From the NCBI GenBank assembly GCA_016186235.1, contig JACPMD010000084.1, positions 1-6,875 on the forward strand: 6,875 nt of DNA, given 5' to 3'. Each line of letters begins with the position of its first letter. The first letter of the stretch is position 1. The position numbers and the translations under genes are program-made. The stretch is from Candidatus Roizmanbacteria bacterium. GTDB taxonomy: Bacteria; Patescibacteriota; Microgenomatia; UBA1406; GWC2-37-13. Shown piece after piece: positions 1 through 5,963 of the stretch. The notes below the pieces were generated by a model. The model did not search any database and was not told the origin of the DNA. It saw only the letters and a program-made list of their open reading frames with translations.

Positions 1-968
1 AAAAACTTTATGTCTTCATAGATGAAATTCAGCATCTTAGTAATCCTGCTTCATTCTTAAAATATATCTATGATCATTACAACGAAAAAATTAAGTTTAT
101 CGTTACCGGCTCTTCTTCTCTTGAGATAAAAAAGAAGTTCACCGACGCACTGACCGGAAGGATTTTTAGATTTGAGGTTCTTCCTTTAGATTTTATCGAG
201 TTCCTTGACTTTAGTCAGCTTAATCTATCACCATCATCTTTTGAACAATTTACCGTCTTTGGAGGATTCCCGGCGATCGCGCTGAAAAAAGATTATCACG
301 TTATGATAAAGCTTCTCAAAGATATCTATTCTCTTTACGTCAGACGTGATATCAAAGACTTGGGAGCCATCGAAGATGTACTAAGTTTTAACAAACTAAT
401 TACTCTCTTGTCATCCCAAATAGGCGGACTCATATCAGAAAATAATCTGTCAACTGCCGTTGGAATAGCCAGAGCCACAATTAAAAACTATCTTTTCATT
501 CTGCAAAATACCTTCGTCATAACGCTTCTCGCTCCTTTTTTTACCAACCCAAAAAAAGAAGTAACCAAGAGGCCAAAAATCTATTTGAATGACAACGGTA
601 TAAGAAATGCTATTGTCGACAACTTTACTTTTTTGGACAGCAGGTCCGATACGGGCAGTTTGGTTGAAAATACCATTTTCTCGGAGCTGAAAAAAGCTTT
701 TGGCGAAAAAGTCTCTTTTTGGCGCTCGGAAAAAAAGCAAGAGGTTGATTTTGTTATTGAAAAAGCGAAACCAATCCCTATCGAAGTAAAATACCAATCA
801 TTCAGAAAACCTGAAATACCAGTTGGCCTTATTTTTTTTATCCGAAAATATCAGCCTGACGTGGCATTCGTTCTGACAAAAAATTATCACAAAGAAATTC
901 TTTTTGAGACAACTCACGTTTTTTTTAAACCTTGCTGGACTATAGAAAAAGTTTTGAGACATATTTGA
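1..968 (+). CDS. AAA (AAA_14-type) ATPase with C-terminal DUF4143 domain, 5'-truncated by the window edge
   Basis: The frame is open from the first complete codon (position 3) to the TGA at 966-968, giving 321 visible residues. An internal ATG at 303 is not the start, because recognisable family sequence lies upstream of it. Visible residues 1-12 carry a Walker B strand (YVFIDEIQHL). Residues 31-42 form the next strand with a sensor-like TGSSSLEI, followed by LTGRIFRFEVLPLDFIEFL, typical of AAA_14 ATPases. FGGFPAI at 86-92 and YVRRDIKDLG near 112-121 lead into DUF4143, which includes a small helix-turn-helix-like stretch (ARATIKNYL, near 156-164). The C-terminal part looks like a PD-(D/E)XK nuclease fold: GSLVEN (E222), QEVDFVIE (D249) and IEVKYQ (E261, K263). 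Walker A lies before the window. The family is widespread in bacteria and archaea, and its function is not established; ATP binding is known from homology, and nuclease activity is only inferred. The stop codon overlaps a TTGACA box of the next gene's upstream region. Confidence 0.9.
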   Translation, partial: KLYVFIDEIQHLSNPASFLKYIYDHYNEKIKFIVTGSSSLEIKKKFTDALTGRIFRFEVLPLDFIEFLDFSQLNLSPSSFEQFTVFGGFPAIALKKDYHVMIKLLKDIYSLYVRRDIKDLGAIEDVLSFNKLITLLSSQIGGLISENNLSTAVGIARATIKNYLFILQNTFVITLLAPFFTNPKKEVTKRPKIYLNDNGIRNAIVDNFTFLDSRSDTGSLVENTIFSELKKAFGEKVSFWRSEKKQEVDFVIEKAKPIPIEVKYQSFRKPEIPVGLIFFIRKYQPDVAFVLTKNYHKEILFETTHVFFKPCWTIEKVLRHI

Positions 969-994
969 CATTCTCGGTTACTTTTTGAGAATAT
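965..994 (+). promoter_or_regulatory. Candidate promoter P1 upstream of the surface-protein gene
   Basis: A perfect sigma-70-type -35 box TTGACA (965-970) overlaps the stop codon of the ATPase gene. After 18 bp comes an extended -10-like TGaGAATAT (TG at 986-987, hexamer 989-994, which matches TATAAT at only three of six positions). A 6-bp inverted repeat, ATTCTC (970-975) and GAGAAT (987-992), spans the spacer and overlaps the -10; it could be an operator or chance. Transcription would begin near 1001, leaving a leader of about 60 nt before the ATG at 1060. Confidence 0.4.
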
Positions 995-1023
995 ATCAGT
1001 TCACCTCTAGCTAATTTTCTGAT

Positions 1024-1052
1024 TTGACTTTCTTTTCTGCTTTTGAGAACAT
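1024..1052 (+). promoter_or_regulatory. Candidate promoter P2, adjacent to the surface-protein start codon
   Basis: TTGACT (1024-1029), a 17-bp spacer and TGaGAACAT (TG at 1044-1045, hexamer 1047-1052) form an array very similar to the one at 965-994, about 59 bp downstream of it. The hexamer ends 7 nt before the ATG at 1060, so a start site at the usual distance would fall on or next to that ATG. This is the same geometry as at metG. The -10 is poor (three of six), so this is tentative. It also explains why the TTG at 1024 is better read as a -35 box than as a start codon. Confidence 0.35.
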
Positions 1053-1059
1053 TTTTGTA

Positions 1060-2229
1060 ATGGATCAAACAAATCTAGAACCCCTCCAACCCGTTCAAAA
1101 CAGCTTCTTCTCGGCAAAAAATCTTCTCCCTCTCGCATTATTTTCAACAATCTTAATTGTTTTAGCCTCTAGCGTTACCTATTTCGTCCTTCAATCAAAG
1201 CAAACTTCCCCACTTTCGGTCCAACCAACTGTAATTCCTACTCAACTAGTCGCATCTTCACCAAGTCCAATTCCCGACGAAACGGCGAATTGGAAGACGT
1301 ATACAAATAATCAATTAAAATTCACTTTGAAATATCCACCATACTTTTTAATAACGGAAAAGCCAAAAAGTATTTATTTTTCAACGTCAGAGGCTAAAAA
1401 AGACAATTTAGAAAAATGCCTAAATTTCTACGAATGCTACGATATTCCGTTTGGTATAGACTTTTCTGAAGAAACTAAACCTGCGAATCAATCATTAACA
1501 GACTTTATTAAATCTAAGCAAGCCGATCCAACATATTATTCGTCAGTATCTGTTGATCAAAAAAATGCACTGCAAAATCAATCTAAAAGTCCTGCGTTCG
1601 GAGGTTTTTTAAACTCTACTTATATCGATAAGCAAAATTCCATTTTCTATCTTTTTTCACAATTTAAGGAAGAAAAAAATTCAGGGATTTACAACCAAAT
1701 CCTTTCCACCTTTAAATTTCTAGATCAATATCAAACCAGCGACACTTCTCAATGGAAGACGTATTCTAATGAAAATTTGGGACTGACCATCAAATATCCA
1801 GAAAGCTTATTTCTGAAAGAATCTGGACAAGATGTATTATTCGCGTTTGAAACTTTGCCAACTGGTGACGCTCCTTACCCACTCGATTTAATCTTACTTG
1901 CGTACGGTAATTGGACTGAGTTTGATGCATTATTCAAAGCACAGCAGGGAGAAGATGTAAAAGAAGCCCACCACGCTGTCGATGTTAAAGTAGAGAAAAT
2001 ACAAAATCTTACAATCGCTAAATTTGATGCTGTTGAATATATTCGAGATGGAACCATCCCACCAACTACTGGTTTAGGAAGGGGACCTATCGGTTATGAG
2101 CACCATTATTTGATTAAAAAGAATGACAAAGAATATATAAACTTTATTAATCTGGGTATGGACAGACAAAAAACACAACAACGCGATTCATTGTTCAGAG
2201 TAATGCTTTCTTCACTTATTATTAAGTAG
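1060..2229 (+). CDS. Membrane-anchored extracytoplasmic protein with two tandem W-K-T-Y...K-Y-P domains (PsbP-like repeats)
   Basis: The ATG at 1060 gives 389 residues; an in-frame TTG at 1024 would add 12 residues but coincides with a -35-like box. One hydrophobic segment (about residues 21-44) is followed by a Pro/Ser/Thr-rich linker (about 50-75), so the rest is probably outside the cell, anchored by the N-terminus. Two related domains follow. Domain 1 (about 78-222) begins WKTYTNNQLKFTLKYP and ends near ILSTFKFLD. Domain 2 (about 232-389) begins WKTYSNENLGLTIKYP and ends near VMLSSLIIK. Twelve bases encoding the shared WKTY start (1291-1302 and 1753-1764) are identical, supporting internal duplication. 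The W..Y.N...f..kYP opening resembles the PsbP/DUF1795-like domains common in hypothetical surface proteins of Microgenomates; this is from memory. The only two cysteines, C120 and C126, lie close together in domain 1 and could form a disulfide. No catalytic motif is evident. The role is unknown; binding or envelope function is a guess. No Shine-Dalgarno sequence is visible. Confidence 0.85.
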   Translation: MDQTNLEPLQPVQNSFFSAKNLLPLALFSTILIVLASSVTYFVLQSKQTSPLSVQPTVIPTQLVASSPSPIPDETANWKTYTNNQLKFTLKYPPYFLITEKPKSIYFSTSEAKKDNLEKCLNFYECYDIPFGIDFSEETKPANQSLTDFIKSKQADPTYYSSVSVDQKNALQNQSKSPAFGGFLNSTYIDKQNSIFYLFSQFKEEKNSGIYNQILSTFKFLDQYQTSDTSQWKTYSNENLGLTIKYPESLFLKESGQDVLFAFETLPTGDAPYPLDLILLAYGNWTEFDALFKAQQGEDVKEAHHAVDVKVEKIQNLTIAKFDAVEYIRDGTIPPTTGLGRGPIGYEHHYLIKKNDKEYINFINLGMDRQKTQQRDSLFRVMLSSLIIK

Positions 2230-2255
2230 AGATTCTAAATTTTTCCTGCACCGTT

Positions 2256-2264
2256 TGATACAAT
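2256..2264 (+). promoter_or_regulatory. Extended -10 promoter of metG, probable leaderless start
   Basis: TGATACAAT (TG at 2256-2257, hexamer TACAAT at 2259-2264) matches the extended -10 consensus with five of six hexamer positions. No good -35 is seen at the normal distance, as is common for extended -10 promoters. The hexamer ends 7 nt before the metG ATG, so transcription should begin at or within a nucleotide or two of the start codon. No purine-rich ribosome-binding site precedes the ATG, which agrees with a leaderless mRNA. Confidence 0.6.
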
Positions 2265-2271
2265 ATCCTCG

Positions 2272-3699
2272 ATGAACAATAAAAATTTTTATATTACCAC
2301 TACCTCCTCTTACGTTAATGCGGATCCGCATATTGGATTTGCACTGGAACTAATTCAAGCAGATGTGATAGCAAGATTTAAAAAACAAACGGGTTATGAT
2401 GTGGCGTTTGGTTATGGCACCGACGAACATGGCTTAAAAATATACAAAAAAGCACTTGAGGCAAAAAAAAGCCCTCAAGAATATTGCGACGAAAAAGTAA
2501 AAAAATTCTTAGGCTTAAAAAAGCTTTTGAATTTAAGCAGCACTCATTTTATGCGTTCGACCGATCCGTTTCATGTGAAAGCTGCTCAAGAATTTTGGAA
2601 GCGCTGCTATGCGAGTGGTGATATTTATAAAAAAAATTACAGAATAAAATATTGCTATGGCTGTGAACTAGAAAAAACAGACTCCGAACTAGAAAATGGC
2701 GTATGTCCCATCCATCCGAATCTAAAAATTGAAAGCTATGAAGAAGAAAATTATTTTTTCAGATTTTCGAAGTATCGAGAAAGGCTTCTCGAATTCTATA
2801 AAAAAAATGGAAATTTTGTCCTCCCCCGTCATCGGCTCAAAGAGATTGAGACGTTTGTAAAAAAAGGCCTGCAAGACTTTAGTATCTCGCGTATAAAATC
2901 CAAGATGCCTTGGGGTGTCGACGTCCCAAACGACCCTGATCATATCATGTATGTCTGGTTCGACGCATTAGTTTATTATATTTCTACTCTGGGATGGCCA
3001 AGCAAATTGACGCAGTATCAAAAATTTTGGCCGGGAGTTCAGGTCGCAGGAAAAGACAACTTAAGACAGCAGTCAGCCATGTGGCAAGCAATGTTAATGT
3101 CAGCCGTACTTCCTAACACGAAACAAGTTTTCATCCACGGATTCATCACCTCAGAAGGAAAAAAAATGAGCAAAAGCCTTGGCAATGTAATCGAGCCGGT
3201 AGGTCTTGTAGAACAATACGGAACCGACGCGGTTAGATATTATCTTTTAAAGGAGATTCCTACAATCGAAGATGGAGATTTTTCACACTCGCGCATGAGG
3301 GAAATTTACAACGCCGACCTTGCGAATGAACTGGGTAATCTCATATCAAGAGTTGAAAAACTCTATAAAATTCATCAAATATCAACTGCTTCCATTAAAC
3401 CACATCTACTCGAAACACTAAAGGTTGCTGGATATGAAGTTCATCTCAATAATTTTGAGTTTAATATAGCCTTGGAGGAAATCTGGAAAGAAATTAAAAG
3501 ATTAAATTATGAGATAAATAATAAGGAGCCGTGGAATAAAAGTAAAGATGAAGTAGAACTTTCACTGAAGAGTTGGATCCATTACATTAGAAATATCGCT
3601 TATTCTTTACAACCATTTCTTCCAGAAACGTCCGAAAAAATACTCAAATATTTCCCTAAAAAATCTATTTCTCCACTCTTTCCTCGCCTTTCCTCATAA
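2272..3699 (+). CDS. metG: Methionyl-tRNA synthetase (class I aminoacyl-tRNA synthetase)
   Basis: This cytoplasmic enzyme charges tRNA-Met with methionine using ATP, and so supplies both initiator and elongator Met-tRNA. The protein has 475 residues. The Rossmann catalytic domain holds PHIGF at 19-23 (the HIGH signature with Phe in place of the last His), GTDEHG at 49-54, WFDAL at 229-233, GKDNLRQQSAMW at 260-271, and KMSKS at 298-302. The connective-peptide insertion contains a zinc knuckle with C128, C131, C145 and H148. The helical anticodon-binding domain begins near 340 and includes ANELGNLISRV (351-361) and NNKEPW (416-421). The protein ends soon after this domain, so it lacks the C-terminal tRNA-binding/dimerisation (EMAP-like) domain of many longer MetRS. 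The start is supported by the N-terminal strand NFYITT, typical of the family, and by the adjacent promoter element. The gene is probably transcribed on its own, 42 bp after the surface-protein gene. The HIGF variant probably reflects the lineage rather than inactivation, since all other motifs are intact. Confidence 0.97.
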   Translation: MNNKNFYITTTSSYVNADPHIGFALELIQADVIARFKKQTGYDVAFGYGTDEHGLKIYKKALEAKKSPQEYCDEKVKKFLGLKKLLNLSSTHFMRSTDPFHVKAAQEFWKRCYASGDIYKKNYRIKYCYGCELEKTDSELENGVCPIHPNLKIESYEEENYFFRFSKYRERLLEFYKKNGNFVLPRHRLKEIETFVKKGLQDFSISRIKSKMPWGVDVPNDPDHIMYVWFDALVYYISTLGWPSKLTQYQKFWPGVQVAGKDNLRQQSAMWQAMLMSAVLPNTKQVFIHGFITSEGKKMSKSLGNVIEPVGLVEQYGTDAVRYYLLKEIPTIEDGDFSHSRMREIYNADLANELGNLISRVEKLYKIHQISTASIKPHLLETLKVAGYEVHLNNFEFNIALEEIWKEIKRLNYEINNKEPWNKSKDEVELSLKSWIHYIRNIAYSLQPFLPETSEKILKYFPKKSISPLFPRLSS

Positions 3700-3723
3700 T
3701 AACTATTTCTTAACCTCACAGTT

Positions 3724-3732
3724 TGTTAAAAT
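3724..3732 (+). promoter_or_regulatory. Extended -10 promoter of the penicillin-binding protein gene
   Basis: TGTTAAAAT (TG at 3724-3725, hexamer TAAAAT at 3727-3732) matches the extended -10 with five of six hexamer positions. Its context, GTTTGtTAaAATAT, is nearly the same as that of the metG element, GTTTGaTAcAATAT. No clear -35 is visible. A start site about 7 nt downstream lies near 3739-3740, some 4 nt before the ATG at 3744, so the mRNA would be almost leaderless. This makes the upstream TTG (3723) and ATG (3735) unlikely start codons. Confidence 0.55.
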
Positions 3733-3743
3733 ATATGCTTCTC

Positions 3744-5960
3744 ATGCATGCTGCTATTGAACGAGTCAAAAAAATGGATCACAGGTCGAGAAAACTGCTT
3801 TTAGTAGGAGCTTTTGTTGCTTTTCTTATCTTCATCTATTTTTATATCTTCTACAAATTACCTTCACCCTACAGCTTGAAGGATTATAAAGTGATTCCGC
3901 TTTCGACTCATATCTATGACCGCAATGGAAAACTCTTATACGAAGTCTACCGTGACCAAAACAGAACGCCTATTAAGGTGAGAGATCTCCCGACGCATGT
4001 CCTGCAGTCCACGATAGCTATTGAAGATAAAGATTTTTACAAACATAAAGGAATTTCGCTTGTGGGAGGAATCTTTCGTGCAATGAAAGACATGATTCTC
4101 TATAGAAGACTTCAAGGCGGGTCCACAATTACTCAACAGTTAGTAAAATCTTCTCTCTTGACACCAGAAAGGACCATCAGACGAAAAATTAGAGAAATTG
4201 TCTTGGCTCTCTGGATCGAAAGAATCTATTCAAAGAACCAAATACTGGAATTCTATCTTAATCAAGTTCCCTACGGAGGCGCAGCGTACGGGATCGAGGA
4301 GGCCGCACGGACCTATTTCAACAAACATGCAAAAGATCTCAAACTTCATGAGTCAGCCTTCTTAGCAGGCCTTCCCCAAGCTCCGTCGCTGTACTCTCCC
4401 TATAATAATCCTGAACTTGCGAAAAAAAGGAGAAACGAAGTATTGAAAGCGATGAATAAGGAAAAATTCATCGATACAAAAACCTATGATAAAGCACTTA
4501 AAGAACGCTTGACGATTAATCCTCCCAAGACTTTAATCAAGGCGCCTCATTTTGTTTTCCATGTGAAGTCCCAACTCGAAAATCTTTACGGAATCAAGGA
4601 AGTAGAAGAAGGCGGGCTAAAAGTTACCACCACTTTAGATCTTGACATCCAAGAAGAGGCAGAGAAGGTTCTAAAGAAAGAGTTAGAAAAGGTTGAGAAT
4701 CTCAATGTTTCAAACGGCGCCGCACTCGTCACCCGACCCCCAACCGGAGAAATCATCTCTATGATAGGCTCAGTTGATTACTTTGCCTCCCCTTCGGGAG
4801 CTTTTAACGTAACTACTGCCTTGAGGCAACCGGGAAGCGCAATCAAACCAATTAATTACGCAATCGGTATCGAGCGAAAGATAGTAACTCCAGGAACTGT
4901 TTTTCTCGACATTCCTACCTGTTTTTTTGCTCCCGGTCAGCCAACCAAGTACTGTCCCCATAACTATGACGGGGCATTTCATGGAGCGGTACAACTGCGA
5001 TTTGCGTTGGGAAATTCCTACAATATCCCGGCGGTAAAGATGCTTTCTATTAACGGAGTCGAAAATTTTGTTGCCTCGTCTTCTGCGTTTACTATAAACT
5101 CATTTAAAGATCCAAAAAACTACGGCCTCTCCCTCACTTTAGGCGGAGGAGAGTTACGAATGACGGAGATGGCTCAAGCATTCTCAGCCCTTGCAAACAG
5201 AGGCGTTCCCCGGAAATTAAATGCAACACTAGAAGTAAAGGATAAAACCGGCAAAGTGCTCTATAAATATAAGGATCCAAATTTTGTAGCAAATCTAAGA
5301 AAACCGCTAAAGGCGCCTAATTTTCTCGCTATACAGGGGAAAAGGGCAATTTCATCTGAGACTGCCTTTATCATCTCGCATATTCTTTTGGACAACTTTG
5401 CGCGATCGGCTGCCTTCGGATCTTCTTCTTATCTTGCCATCCCCGGAAAAGCAGTTTCGGTAAAAACAGGAACTACCGATGATAAAAAAGATAACTGGAC
5501 GATCGGATATACGCCAAATTTCTTGACTGTAGTGTGGGTGGGAAACAATGATAATACGCCTATGCATCCCTTTTTAACATCCGGGGTAACTGGAGCTGCG
5601 CCAATTTGGAACGGAGTAATGAAGTATGTTCTTAAGAATCAGCCAGATACATGGCCTTTAAAACCACCTAAAGTAGTTGGAAAACAAATATGCACTATCT
5701 CAGGGGAATCTATGAATAAAGACAGCGAAGGGAAAGAAAGCTGTCAGTCACGCTTCGAATATTTCATCGAGGGCACAGAAGGCGTGCAGTCGGCGCAAGT
5801 TGAAAAAACGAACGTTCCAGTTAACAAAGAAACCGGAAAAATGACCACTATTGAGGATCCTAATCACGAAATGAAAGAAAAATCAGTGATTAAAGACAAG
5901 TTCTCAACATTTTGTCTTGACTGTACGCCTGATTTTGCCGTTCCAACCCCTGTACCATGA
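3744..5960 (+). CDS. Class A (bifunctional) penicillin-binding protein, PBP1A-like peptidoglycan glycosyltransferase/transpeptidase
   Basis: The enzyme polymerises lipid II into glycan strands and cross-links the stem peptides outside the membrane. From the ATG at 3744 it has 738 residues; other in-frame starts are TTG 3723, ATG 3735 and ATG 3774. A basic N-terminus precedes one membrane anchor (about 17-38). The GT51 domain (about 65-240) has IEDKDFYKHKG (catalytic Glu 94), GGSTITQQLVK (125-135), RKIREIVLALWIER (147-160) and EFYLNQVPYGG (169-179). The transpeptidase domain (about 325-635) has the three active-site motifs: SAIK (Ser365, Lys368), SYN (425-427) and KTGT (574-577). All key residues are present, so it should be active and bind beta-lactams. 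A C-terminal tail of about 95 residues ends in PTPVP. All six cysteines lie on the extracytoplasmic side in three close pairs (C393/C404, C650/C667, C724/C727), suggesting disulfides. Homologues are called mrcA, ponA or pbp1A; I do not choose one. The gene starts 44 bp after metG and ends 3 bp from a convergent gene. Confidence 0.96.
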   Translation: MHAAIERVKKMDHRSRKLLLVGAFVAFLIFIYFYIFYKLPSPYSLKDYKVIPLSTHIYDRNGKLLYEVYRDQNRTPIKVRDLPTHVLQSTIAIEDKDFYKHKGISLVGGIFRAMKDMILYRRLQGGSTITQQLVKSSLLTPERTIRRKIREIVLALWIERIYSKNQILEFYLNQVPYGGAAYGIEEAARTYFNKHAKDLKLHESAFLAGLPQAPSLYSPYNNPELAKKRRNEVLKAMNKEKFIDTKTYDKALKERLTINPPKTLIKAPHFVFHVKSQLENLYGIKEVEEGGLKVTTTLDLDIQEEAEKVLKKELEKVENLNVSNGAALVTRPPTGEIISMIGSVDYFASPSGAFNVTTALRQPGSAIKPINYAIGIERKIVTPGTVFLDIPTCFFAPGQPTKYCPHNYDGAFHGAVQLRFALGNSYNIPAVKMLSINGVENFVASSSAFTINSFKDPKNYGLSLTLGGGELRMTEMAQAFSALANRGVPRKLNATLEVKDKTGKVLYKYKDPNFVANLRKPLKAPNFLAIQGKRAISSETAFIISHILLDNFARSAAFGSSSYLAIPGKAVSVKTGTTDDKKDNWTIGYTPNFLTVVWVGNNDNTPMHPFLTSGVTGAAPIWNGVMKYVLKNQPDTWPLKPPKVVGKQICTISGESMNKDSEGKESCQSRFEYFIEGTEGVQSAQVEKTNVPVNKETGKMTTIEDPNHEMKEKSVIKDKFSTFCLDCTPDFAVPTPVP

Positions 5961-5963
5961 GCC

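Larger units (their letters stand above)
902..1052 (+). repeat. Four dispersed copies of the 8-mer TTTTGAGA around the gene boundary
   Basis: TTTTGAGA occurs at 902-909, 952-959, 983-990 and 1041-1048, all on the plus strand. The second and fourth copies continue as CAT or ACAT, and the third as ATAT. The first two are inside the end of the ATPase gene in different reading frames, so a protein repeat cannot explain them; the last two are intergenic and overlap the putative -10 boxes. They may be binding sites for a regulator, or partly chance in AT-rich DNA. The words are seen; any function is inferred. Confidence 0.5.

Noticed and set aside
450..797. Minus-strand open frame of 115 residues, and similar minus-strand frames at 1875-2057, 2722-2943, 3936-4136, 4770-4994 and 5352-5567
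   Set aside because: All lie opposite well-supported genes with clear family motifs, and their own translations show no recognisable domain.
303..968. A complete 221-residue gene starting at the ATG at 303
   Set aside because: The frame is open upstream to the window edge and encodes the Walker B and sensor regions of the same protein, so this ATG is internal.
1024..1059. TTG at 1024 as the start of the surface protein
   Set aside because: There is no ribosome-binding site, the added 12 residues look uninformative, and the TTG is part of a plausible -35 box; the ATG at 1060 gives a normal anchored N-terminus.
2272..3699. metG as a decayed or inactive gene because of HIGF
   Set aside because: The frame is intact over the full catalytic and anticodon-binding domains and all other signature motifs are present.
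3699..3743. Short inverted repeat TTAAC/GTTAA between metG and the PBP gene as a terminator
   Set aside because: The stem is only five AT-rich pairs with a ten-base loop and no T-run after it; it overlaps the PBP promoter element instead.
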